This document shows, in pieces, positions 1 through 5,006 of a stretch of DNA of 5,006 nt. Position 1 is the first letter of the stretch. The number at the start of each line of letters is the position of its first letter. The notes below the pieces were generated by a model. The model worked only from the letters and a program-made list of their open reading frames with translations, was not told the origin of the DNA and made no database searches. The DNA is from Candidatus Methanofilum arcanum. GTDB lineage: Archaea > Halobacteriota > Methanomicrobia > Methanomicrobiales > Methanospirillaceae. The translations under genes were made by a program, and so were the position numbers. The stretch spans positions 1 to 5,006 of the forward strand of contig JAITWW010000017.1 in NCBI GenBank assembly GCA_031285085.1. The letters run 5' to 3'.

Positions 1-33
1 CGTATGGACATCTTTCACCTTTTTATTACCCAT
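1..33 (-). CDS. 5' end of an unidentified gene leaving the window
   Basis: Only the first 11 codons are present, reading MGNKKVKDVHT and open to the window edge. The start is well supported: ATG at 33-31 on the minus strand follows a perfect GGAGG (43-39) by 5 nt, and a TATA box lies at the right distance upstream. The visible residues are basic and hydrophilic, with no signal peptide in this part. I do not recognise the family and assign no function. The gene runs divergently from mfnB and the intron remnant, so it belongs to a separate transcription unit. Confidence 0.6.
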   Translation of the reverse strand, partial: MGNKKVKDVHT

Positions 34-38
34 TATCG

Positions 39-43
39 CCTCC
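39..43 (-). promoter_or_regulatory. Shine-Dalgarno site of the left-edge gene
   Basis: Reading on the minus strand, GGAGG is followed by CGATA and then ATG. This is an exact match to the archaeal anti-SD core at the usual 5-nt spacing. It is the main reason for accepting the truncated gene as real. Confidence 0.65.
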
Positions 44-66
44 GTTTTCACACATACTGTTCATGG

Positions 67-75
67 ATATTATAC
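67..75 (-). promoter_or_regulatory. Archaeal box A (TATA) promoter for the left-edge gene
   Basis: On the minus strand the sequence is GTATAATAT, centred near position 71. Archaeal transcription normally starts about 25-27 bp downstream, which would be near 44-46. That would give a leader of about a dozen bases that just includes the GGAGG. The geometry of box A, inferred start site, SD and ATG is consistent, but the start site itself is inferred. No clear purine-rich BRE is visible next to it. Confidence 0.5.
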
Positions 76-275
76 TGCAGTCGCCTCTTTTTTTCAATTT
101 TGAGAGAAAAATCAGAGTATTAAGTTCTTGTTTTGCCAGCGGTTATATGCACTGCGGTACGAACAAGTGCTATCCATTCTTTCTCGCCTATACTATACAA
201 GCTCGTTTCCAACATAATACTTACCCTTACACGAAGGATGGGGTGAAAGGGAGATGGGACAAAACACGCACCTAA
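76..275. other. Non-coding stretch, possibly decayed intron sequence
   Basis: I see no gene here on either strand. The open frames lack a ribosome binding site and give protein-like sequence with no recognisable motif. Because the maturase frame to the right is broken by a TAA at 273-275, this stretch may be degraded upstream intron or maturase sequence. No upstream reverse transcriptase motif (for example YxDD) is recognisable. Confidence 0.4.
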
Positions 276-425
276 CATGAAGAAGATCCTTTCATGCGCT
301 TCACTTTCCAACCGTACAGGTCGAAAAAACTTGGCGATTCCCACTGGGAAAAGGTAATGAAGAAAGAGCGTAGAAAAACACTTGTCGTTTGTGACAATTG
401 TCACTCATGTGTCATTCATGGTTGA
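276..425 (+). pseudogene. ltrA: C-terminal fragment of group II intron reverse transcriptase/maturase
   Basis: The open frame encodes 49 residues before TGA. A TAA at 273-275 closes it upstream and there is no start with an SD, so it is a fragment. The end of the peptide matches the C-terminal signature of group II intron-encoded proteins carrying an HNH-like zinc region: a Trp, then a K-x-M step, then RRKTLVVC, then C-H and I-H-G at the very end (W24, M28, R32-R33-K34-T35-L36-V37-V38-C39, C42-H43, I47-H48-G49). Intact relatives promote splicing and retrohoming of their intron. Here the reverse transcriptase and most of the maturase domain are missing, so no activity is expected. Family membership comes from remembered motif patterns and not from a search. 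The symbol names the family only. Confidence 0.7.
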
Positions 426-455
426 ACACTAAAAGATATGTTAAGTACTTATTGA

Positions 456-489
456 GAGCCAGATACTTCGAGAGAGGTACGTCCAGTTC
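456..489 (+). ncRNA. Group II intron domain V
   Basis: The element is exactly 34 nt and folds as domain V should. The lower helix pairs 456-463 with 482-489 and the upper 6-bp helix pairs 464-469 with 474-479. The apex is a GAGA (GNRA) tetraloop at 470-473, and a 2-nt CG bulge sits at 480-481. The catalytic AGC triad is present at 457-459, with the conserved G-U wobble 458-487. Two tandem C-A/A-C mismatches (460-485 and 461-484) disturb the lower helix. Domain V is the metal-binding catalytic core of the ribozyme. The mismatches together with the missing 5' part suggest decay. Confidence 0.8.
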
Positions 490-547
490 GAAGAGAGGGA
501 AGGGAAAACCGGCCCGTAAGGGCATAGGCGCCTCTTTCCTACTCTAC
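490..547 (+). ncRNA. Group II intron domain VI with bulged branch-point adenosine
   Basis: Directly after domain V, 492-503 pair with 533-545 in a 12-bp helix (two G-U wobbles) interrupted only by a single unpaired A541. The tip is a separate GCCC/GGGC stem (512-515 with 520-523) closed by a GTAA (GNRA) tetraloop. A bulged adenosine 7-8 nt from the 3' splice site is the lariat branch point of group II introns. A541 is at -7 if the intron ends in AC at 546-547. The helix is intact, unlike that of domain V. Confidence 0.75.
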
Positions 548-600
548 TACGGTGGTGTTGGAGGTCAGCTATTCAACTAATGGATAACCTCCTACCCGAG
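548..600 (+). mobile_element. Possible 3' end of a second group II intron
   Basis: Directly after the first intron's predicted 3' end, the sequence TACGGTGGTGT followed by GGAGG resembles the 3' strand of a domain V running into a domain VI. A GGAGGT/ACCTCC stem (560-565 with 587-592) closes a 21-nt loop, and CCTACCCGAG follows, resembling a domain VI branch-point strand with A594 unpaired. No matching 5' half of domain V is visible in the window, and the final AG is not the usual AY. It could equally be an unrelated hairpin in the mfnB upstream region. Confidence 0.35.
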
Positions 601-601
601 A

Positions 602-637
602 GATTTACCATAACCAGAGCAAAACTCCTTTTACTAC
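602..637 (+). promoter_or_regulatory. Candidate mfnB promoter region
   Basis: No ribosome binding site precedes the mfnB ATG at 656, so a leaderless or very short-leader transcript is plausible. The segment CTTTTACTA (about 628-636) is centred roughly 24 bp before the ATG, the distance expected for box A of a leaderless message. A second weak candidate, GATTTACCATAA (602-613), would give a leader of about 20 nt. Both are poor matches to the TTTATATA-type consensus. Confidence 0.25.
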
Positions 638-655
638 GCACGTGCTTTAATAGAC

Positions 656-1417
656 ATGCAATTACTGGTCAGTCCGGCCAGCATAGATGAGGCTCAAGAC
701 TCACTGGCCGCCGACATAATCGATGTCAAACGTCCCGCTGAGGGTTCTCTTGGCGCTAATTTTCCCTGGATTATTAAAGAGATCAAATCCCTTACAAACA
801 AACCTGTAAGCGCAGCTATTGGAGATTTTGATTATAAACCTGGAGGAGCTTCCCTTTCTGCTCTTGGTGCAGCATGCGCAGGTGCTGATTATATCAAAAT
901 CGGGCTCATGTTTGATGGCATTGAACATGCCCGTGATGTTATCTTTGCTGTTACAAAAGCAGTGAAAGATTTTTACCCTGAAAAAACTGTTGTAGCATCT
1001 GCTTACTCTGATTACAAACGGCTTGGGACTATATCTCCATTTCAGATATCAAGTATTGTAGCTGAAGCTGGTGCGGATGTTGCGATGCTTGATACCGGCA
1101 AAAAGGATGGCAAGTCAACATTTGAGTTCATGTCTGAGGAAGAACTCACTGCGTTCACGAATCAAAATCGCGCGCTTGGTCTCAAAACCGCACTTGCCGG
1201 TTCACTTACATTTGAAGATATTCCAATCCTGCGTAGAATTAATCCAGATATTATTGGAGTTCGTGGAATGGTCTGTGGTGGGGATCGAACCTCGGTTATT
1301 CAACCAGATCTTGTTCTTCGAGCTCTTGCACTTGTACATGGTGAGACTTATGAATCATTTGGAGATAAGAGTCAAAAAAACCAAAACGACGGAGTGTCTG
1401 CTCAAAGTAGTGCATAG
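656..1417 (+). CDS. mfnB: (5-formylfuran-3-yl)methyl phosphate synthase (4-HFC-P synthase)
   Basis: MfnB condenses two molecules of glyceraldehyde 3-phosphate into the furan phosphate from which methanofuran, the first C1 carrier of methanogenesis, is built in the cytosol. The 253-residue protein is a single TIM-barrel domain. It starts with LLVSP, then has IDVKRP (K25), EGSLGANFPWII (30-40), DYIKIG (K81), MLDTGKKDG (D146, K150) and GVRGMVCGGDR (201-211). K25, D146 and K150 fit the positions of the Schiff-base Lys27, Asp151 and Lys155 that I recall for the Methanocaldococcus enzyme; the N-terminal part is about two residues shorter here. The last ~17 residues (from 237) form a hydrophilic tail beyond the usual ~235-residue length. 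The start is fixed by the conserved N-terminal strand although no SD is present. guaB begins 8 bp after the stop. Confidence 0.93.
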   Translation: MQLLVSPASIDEAQDSLAADIIDVKRPAEGSLGANFPWIIKEIKSLTNKPVSAAIGDFDYKPGGASLSALGAACAGADYIKIGLMFDGIEHARDVIFAVTKAVKDFYPEKTVVASAYSDYKRLGTISPFQISSIVAEAGADVAMLDTGKKDGKSTFEFMSEEELTAFTNQNRALGLKTALAGSLTFEDIPILRRINPDIIGVRGMVCGGDRTSVIQPDLVLRALALVHGETYESFGDKSQKNQNDGVSAQSSA

Positions 1418-1421
1418 GGGG
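1416..1421 (+). promoter_or_regulatory. Ribosome binding site of guaB
   Basis: AGGGGG overlaps the last two bases of the mfnB stop codon and ends 4 nt before the guaB ATG. It lies inside the mfnB-guaB junction, so guaB is probably translated from the mfnB message. Confidence 0.45.
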
Positions 1422-1425
1422 CTTT

Positions 1426-2889
1426 ATGTTTCTTGAGAAGTTACACATCCCGGTTTCATTAACCTTTGACGACGTCCTGCTTGAACCACAAGCGTCTGAG
1501 GTTGAACCAAACCAAGTCGATGTCAGAACACGATTTTCAAAACATATCAATCTGAATATCCCTCTCGTAAGTGCAGCGATGGATACCGTCAGTAGATCTG
1601 ATCTTGCGATCGCTCTTGCACGAGTTGGAGGCATCAGTGTTATCCATCGTAATATGTCCCCTGAGATGGAGGCAGAAGAGGTAAAGATTGTCAAGCGTGA
1701 ATCAAAGCTTATCGAGCGTAAAGTCCATACTGTTACTTCTGATGCATCAATTGCAGATGTTGGAAATATTTTGCATATGCATGGCATTAGCGGCGTGCCA
1801 GTACTGGAGAATGAGAAGGTCGTTGGCATTGTTTCACGAAGAGACATGCAGGCGTTTGCGTTTAGTGGAGGGCATGCGAGTATTAAGACGATCATGACAA
1901 AAAACCCTATTACCGCTGATGCATCTGTCACTGCCGATGAAGCATTTGATCTGATGTACTCAAATAAGGTCGAACGCCTCCCTATTGTTGGTGAAGATGG
2001 TTGTTTGATTGGTATTATCACTATGCAGGAGATTCTCAATAAAAAGCAGTACCCAGATGCAATCCGAGATCCTAATGATGGACTTCGAGTTGCTGCTTCT
2101 GTTGGTCCATTTGATCTTGAGCGTGCACATCTTCTTGAGGAGGCAGGGGCAGATGCAATCGTTGTTGATTGTGCTCATGGGCATAATATGAATGTTGTTC
2201 GCTCTGTAGAAGAGATAAAGGCCTCGGTATCCTGTGATGTTATTGCTGGAAATATTGCGACGTCAAAGGCAGCAGAAGATCTTTTAAAATCTAATGTTGA
2301 TGGTTTAAAGGTTGGTATTGGTCCTGGCTCTATCTGTACAACTCGGGTTGTCGCTGGCGTTGGTGTGCCTCAGATCACAGCAATTGCATCTGTTGCAGAG
2401 ATTGCACGTCCATGTGATGTGCCTGTTATTGGGGATGGAGGTATTCGCTTTAGCGGGGATATTGCAAAGGCCATTGCCGCTGGAGCAGATAGTGTCATGC
2501 TAGGGAATCTGTTTGCGGGAACAGCTGAGGCTCCTGGTCATGTTGTTACCATGCAAGGGAGAAAATATAAACGATATCGTGGCATGGGATCCCTTGGTGT
2601 TATGAGTGCTGGAGTCTCAAGTGATCGCTATTTCCAGAAGAAGGGTATTGGAAAGACAAAGTTCGTGCCTGAAGGTGTCGAAGGTGTTACTCCATATGTT
2701 GGAATGGTGTCTGATGTGATTTATCAGCTTGTTGGCGGTCTGAAATCTGCAATGGGATATACTGGTTCTGCAACGATCGCAGATATGCATAGTAAAGCAT
2801 GTTTTGTTCGCATTAGTGCAGCAGGATATAAAGAGAGCCATCCCCACACTGTCACGATAACTGATGAAGCTCCAAATTATAGAATATAA
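1426..2889 (+). CDS. guaB: Inosine-5'-monophosphate dehydrogenase
   Basis: IMPDH oxidises IMP to XMP with NAD+, the committed step of GMP synthesis in the cytosol. The 487 residues match the usual full length. The N-terminal part carries LTFDDVLLEP (12-21). Two CBS domains (about 95-150 and 151-207) are inserted in the catalytic TIM barrel. The barrel resumes with the VDCAHGH strand (248-254), the cysteine loop GPGSICTTR (299-307, catalytic C304) and IGDGGIR (335-341). The mobile flap has YRGMGSLG (384-391) and SSDRYFQ (398-404), giving the Arg401-Tyr402 pair. The C-terminal ESH (470-472) is the usual potassium-site segment of the neighbouring subunit. All key residues are present, so the tetrameric enzyme should be active. 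The CBS pair suggests control by adenine or guanine nucleotides, by analogy with other IMPDHs. The start is supported by an AGGGGG four bases upstream and the standard N-terminus. Confidence 0.97.
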   Translation: MFLEKLHIPVSLTFDDVLLEPQASEVEPNQVDVRTRFSKHINLNIPLVSAAMDTVSRSDLAIALARVGGISVIHRNMSPEMEAEEVKIVKRESKLIERKVHTVTSDASIADVGNILHMHGISGVPVLENEKVVGIVSRRDMQAFAFSGGHASIKTIMTKNPITADASVTADEAFDLMYSNKVERLPIVGEDGCLIGIITMQEILNKKQYPDAIRDPNDGLRVAASVGPFDLERAHLLEEAGADAIVVDCAHGHNMNVVRSVEEIKASVSCDVIAGNIATSKAAEDLLKSNVDGLKVGIGPGSICTTRVVAGVGVPQITAIASVAEIARPCDVPVIGDGGIRFSGDIAKAIAAGADSVMLGNLFAGTAEAPGHVVTMQGRKYKRYRGMGSLGVMSAGVSSDRYFQKKGIGKTKFVPEGVEGVTPYVGMVSDVIYQLVGGLKSAMGYTGSATIADMHSKACFVRISAAGYKESHPHTVTITDEAPNYRI

Positions 2890-2902
2890 AAATAAAAGAA
2901 CA

Positions 2903-2920
2903 TTTTAAACATTTAACATA
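2903..2920 (+). promoter_or_regulatory. Candidate box A promoter for usp-pyrC
   Basis: The 55-bp guaB-usp gap is very A+T rich, unlike the tight junctions on either side. TTTTAAAC (2903-2910) would place a start near 2932 and leave a short leader containing the GGTG before the usp ATG. An overlapping ATTTAACATA (2911-2920) is the alternative. An upstream A-rich run (about 2890-2900) could serve as BRE. This points to a separate or internal promoter for usp and pyrC. Confidence 0.4.
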
Positions 2921-2934
2921 TTGAGAAGAATCTG

Positions 2935-2938
2935 GGTG
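2935..2938 (+). promoter_or_regulatory. Ribosome binding site of usp
   Basis: GGTG lies 6 nt before the usp ATG at 2945. It matches part of the archaeal anti-SD complement (GGAGGTGAT) and supports this start. Confidence 0.45.
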
Positions 2939-2944
2939 TGATAT

Positions 2945-3391
2945 ATGTTTGCACATGCACTTGTAGCAATTGATGGCTCAGCACAGTCTGATTATGCGTT
3001 GAGCCAGTTTTTGCAGAAAATCGACGCAAAAAAAACAAAGGTGACAGTGCTCTATGTGATTGTGCCGTCACGATATGTTGGCATTGAGGAGGTGCCAGGG
3101 TACAGTGGTACGCAATCTTTTTATGAATTTCGAGAGCGGCTTGTACAACAGGAGGAGGAGAAGATCCGTCAGAGAGTAAAGAAGATCTCTCTGGATGAGT
3201 CTGTTCCGGTTGAGATGGTTGTGCGTATTGGTGATCCAAGAGATGAGATCTTAGAGGTTGCTCAGGAGGTTGATGCATCATTGATTGTGATGGGTTCAAC
3301 TGGAAAAGGCCTTGGAGAGCGAATTTTGCTTGGTAGTGTCAGTACTTATGTGACTATACATAGCCGGATCTCAACGATGATCATTCGATAG
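2945..3391 (+). CDS. Universal stress protein, UspA family, ATP-binding type
   Basis: A single-domain 148-residue Usp protein, the normal family length, probably a cytosolic dimer. The N-terminal strand HALVAIDGSAQSDYAL (4-19) holds the nucleotide-contacting Asp (D10). A middle strand has VLYVIVP (35-41), and RIGDPRDEI (94-102) lies before the last helix. The C-terminal segment has VMGSTGKGLGERILLGSVS, which fits the ATP-binding pattern G-x2-G-x9-G-S (G117, G120, G130, S131), so this is the ATP-binding kind. A charged insert with Gln-Glu-rich helix (66-80) lies between. The exact role of such proteins is rarely known, and stress or metabolic signalling through ATP binding is inferred from the family. 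pyrC starts 3 bp after the stop. Confidence 0.9.
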   Translation: MFAHALVAIDGSAQSDYALSQFLQKIDAKKTKVTVLYVIVPSRYVGIEEVPGYSGTQSFYEFRERLVQQEEEKIRQRVKKISLDESVPVEMVVRIGDPRDEILEVAQEVDASLIVMGSTGKGLGERILLGSVSTYVTIHSRISTMIIR

Positions 3392-3394
3392 TTT

Positions 3395-4687
3395 ATGGAT
3401 CACTCCAAAACTGTTCTTCGTGATGCCCGTCTTCCTGATGGGAGAGTTGCGGATGTTACTATCGTAAATGGTTTTATCTCTCATATCGGTTCATCAGATC
3501 GTGCTGATTCTGATGAAACTCTTTTTTGTCATCATCAACTTCTTGTTCCTGCTTCGATTGATATGCATGTACATATGCGTGATGGTGTGCAGGCTGCGAA
3601 GGAAACGTGGGAATCAGGTACACAGAGCGCTCTTGCAGGGGGTGTCTGTCTTGTTGTGGATCAGCCAAATACGGTTCCTCCACTTGTGACCAAGGATGTG
3701 TTTTTGGATCGGGTTGAGGTTGCACGAACGTCTTCATATACGCATTTTATGATTAATGGGGGCATTACGAATGAGACAACTTCTGCTGATATCTCTGATC
3801 TTTTGAATAGTGGTGTGCTTGCATTTGGAGAGATTTTTTATGGACCATCAAGCTATGGTGAACCGATCTCAAGGGATGCCCTCTCATCTGCATTGTGCCA
3901 ACTGCGTGATTCACCTGTGCTTATAACAGTTCATGCAGAGACTGTGTCACATGGAGATGATGTTTCACTCAAGACCCATGATGAGCTTCGTTCTATTGCA
4001 GGGGAATGTACAGCAATTTTTGATGTGACAACTCTTGCACGAGCGTTCCTTTCTTCGTCCACAAAGCTTCATATCTGTCATGTCAGTAATGCTCAAGGTA
4101 TTGAGATGATTGCACCTCTTCCCTTTGTCAGTTCAGAAGTTATGCCCCATCACTTGTTTTTGTCACGCGATATGCTTCCTGACAAGGCATGGTATAAGAT
4201 GAATCCTCCTCTTCGAACAGAACAGGAGCGAAAACGGCTCTGGGAATGGTGGCCGCATATCGATGTTATTGCATCTGATCATGCCCCTCACACCACTGCA
4301 GAAAAAGAGGAAGAGTTTTTTATCGCTCCATCTGGTGTGCCAGGCATTGAAACCATGGTTCCCCTGCTTATGGCAGAGGTGAAGCGTGGCCGTATCTCTC
4401 TTTCTGATCTGATGTATAAGACGGTCTCTCGCCCTGCTGAGCTTCTTGGAATATCCCCACCTTGTATCGCTGTTGGTTTTCGAGCGGATCTCTGTCTGTA
4501 TCCAGATGCCATTACCTGTATCGATGCTAATAATCTTCATTCAAAAGCAGGATGGAGTCCATTTGAAGGGATGGATGCAATATTTCCATTGTTTGTATTG
4601 GTATCTGGTCAGGTGGCATATGATGCAGGATCAGATCGGTTTTATAAGCAAGATATTGAGTGGTTTTCTCGATTATCTGAGTCTTGA
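3395..4687 (+). CDS. pyrC: Dihydroorotase
   Basis: Dihydroorotase catalyses the reversible cyclisation of N-carbamoyl-L-aspartate to dihydroorotate, the third step of UMP synthesis, in the cytosol. The 430-residue protein is an amidohydrolase of the long (class I-like) type. It has the metal and substrate motif DMHVHMRDG (H58, H60, R62), VHAE (H180), ICHVS (H229), EVMPHH (252-253), KMNPP (N270) and the catalytic ASDHAPH (D295), then GVPGIET (314-320). The C-terminal GFRADLCLY (361-369) belongs to the small beta-sandwich domain. The position normally held by the carboxylated, metal-bridging lysine appears to be Glu146 in FGEIFYG. Dihydropyrimidinase or allantoinase are the alternatives, but the R-D-G after HxH and the NPP segment favour dihydroorotase. 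No SD precedes the ATG, so translation probably depends on coupling to usp 3 bp upstream; the next Met (57) would cut into the active site. Confidence 0.93.
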   Translation: MDHSKTVLRDARLPDGRVADVTIVNGFISHIGSSDRADSDETLFCHHQLLVPASIDMHVHMRDGVQAAKETWESGTQSALAGGVCLVVDQPNTVPPLVTKDVFLDRVEVARTSSYTHFMINGGITNETTSADISDLLNSGVLAFGEIFYGPSSYGEPISRDALSSALCQLRDSPVLITVHAETVSHGDDVSLKTHDELRSIAGECTAIFDVTTLARAFLSSSTKLHICHVSNAQGIEMIAPLPFVSSEVMPHHLFLSRDMLPDKAWYKMNPPLRTEQERKRLWEWWPHIDVIASDHAPHTTAEKEEEFFIAPSGVPGIETMVPLLMAEVKRGRISLSDLMYKTVSRPAELLGISPPCIAVGFRADLCLYPDAITCIDANNLHSKAGWSPFEGMDAIFPLFVLVSGQVAYDAGSDRFYKQDIEWFSRLSES

Positions 4688-4690
4688 ACG

Positions 4691-4697
4691 TTTTTTT
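4691..4697 (+). terminator. Oligo-T terminator after pyrC
   Basis: Seven T residues begin 4 bases after the pyrC stop codon. Archaeal RNA polymerase terminates at such T-tracts without needing a hairpin, so transcription of usp-pyrC (or the whole cluster) probably ends here. No stable stem precedes it. Confidence 0.5.
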
Positions 4698-5006
4698 ACC
4701 GGTCATGTTCAACAGTTGTTGGTTACATACATGAGGCCCCATTCAAAGGAAGTATAGTGATTAAAAAGGGTGTAACATGCATAAGAGTCCGCTTTGAGAA
4801 ACAGATGACTGCGCAAACTAGAAATTTAAGAACATCACCGTTTTGTGTTCGTTGTAGTGTTATATTGAATCTGCCTATTTTCCAAACATTTTGTGCAGAA
4901 TGAACAGCAACTTCTCCCTAAGATTTTGATTTTTTGTATAGAATGATCACTCCTGATTATCACTACAGTGCTACCTAGCACGGTTCAAAACCAATATTCT
5001 ATGGTA
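4698..5006. other. Intergenic region without a supported gene
   Basis: About 310 bases follow the terminator. I see no gene with both a plausible start and a recognisable product, and no tRNA or repeat. A 48-codon GTG frame (4757-4903) with a GGAAG in front is the longest candidate and is not convincing. The right end holds two small adjacent hairpins. The next gene presumably lies beyond the window. Confidence 0.5.
4968..4992. other. Two adjacent small hairpins
   Basis: GTGCT-acct-AGCAC (4968-4981) is directly followed by GGTT-caa-AACC (4982-4992), with no gap between them. Both stems are perfect but short (5 and 4 bp). There is no T-tract after them on either strand, so they do not look like a terminator. 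They could be part of an RNA or leader reaching past the window edge, or chance. Confidence 0.3.

Larger units (their letters stand above)
276..547 (+). mobile_element. 3' remnant of a group II intron (5' truncated)
   Basis: Three parts typical of a group II intron 3' end occur in the right order and spacing. The C-terminal end of an intron-encoded maturase has its stop at 423-425. A 30-nt spacer follows, then a 34-nt domain V (456-489), then a domain VI hairpin with a bulged A near the 3' end. Domains I-III and the reverse transcriptase core are absent: only about 240 bp separate this from the divergent gene at the left edge, whereas a full ORF-bearing intron is about 2 kb or more. The left boundary given is simply where the maturase frame opens. 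The right boundary is set by the bulged A541 lying 7 nt from an AC end, so it may be off by a base or two. The element should be immobile. Confidence 0.75.

Noticed and set aside
63..275. 70-codon plus-strand open frame
   Set aside because: It has no ribosome binding site and no recognisable motif, and it starts on top of the divergent promoter of the left-edge gene. At best it contains decayed intron sequence.
393..402. Perfect 10-bp palindrome GACAATTGTC
   Set aside because: It lies inside the maturase frame over conserved Cys codons. A palindrome of this length is easily due to chance and has no promoter context.
120..404. 94-codon minus-strand open frame
   Set aside because: It runs antisense to the maturase fragment, has no recognisable domain, and no SD precedes its ATG. 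It is best seen as a shadow frame.
398..580. 60-codon plus-strand frame ending after the ribozyme domains
   Set aside because: It overlaps domain V and domain VI of the intron, whose RNA structure explains the sequence better than a protein does.
1296..2039. Long minus-strand open frame of 247 codons
   Set aside because: It is antisense to guaB, whose whole-length match to IMP dehydrogenase leaves no doubt about the coding strand.
4757..4903. 48-codon GTG frame with GGAAG in front and an FCVRC motif
   Set aside because: The start is weak, the product has no recognisable family, and a single C-x2-C in such a short frame can occur by chance. It follows a terminator without a clear promoter.
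4977..4997. GGTTCAAAACC resembling a tRNA T-arm
   Set aside because: Only 2 bp of a T-stem would form and no acceptor, D or anticodon stems fit around it.

Overview
This window looks like chromosomal DNA of a methanogenic archaeon. The main marker is mfnB, an enzyme of methanofuran biosynthesis. Archaeal-type box A elements and GGAGG/GGTG ribosome binding sites agree with this. The moderate base composition and protein style suggest the Methanomicrobiales (perhaps Methanospirillum-like), but that genus-level guess is not tested.

Layout. At the extreme left (1-33, minus strand) the first 11 codons of an unidentified gene leave the window, preceded by a clear GGAGG and a TATA box. Positions 276-547 hold the 5'-truncated 3' end of a group II intron: the last 49 residues of a reverse transcriptase/maturase reading frame, then a 34-nt ribozyme domain V (456-489) and a domain VI hairpin with a bulged adenosine (about 490-547). 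Positions 548-600 resemble the 3' end of a second group II intron, so the remnant may be one intron inserted in another.

From 656 to 4687 four genes run on the plus strand: mfnB, guaB, a universal stress protein (usp) and pyrC. mfnB and guaB are 8 bp apart, and usp and pyrC are 3 bp apart. A 55-bp A+T-rich gap between guaB and usp carries a plausible promoter, so these may be two transcription units or one with an internal promoter. A T-tract right after pyrC is a likely archaeal terminator. The last 319 bases (4688-5006) contain no gene I can support, only the T-tract and two small adjacent hairpins.

The four genes do housekeeping work: a C1-carrier coenzyme (methanofuran), the first committed step to GMP, a small ATP-binding stress protein, and the third step of UMP synthesis. 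They do not form one pathway, although mfnB, guaB and pyrC all supply cofactor or nucleotide precursors. I see no new defence or mobile system. The unusual parts are the decayed group II intron upstream of mfnB and the atypical metal-site residue in the dihydroorotase.
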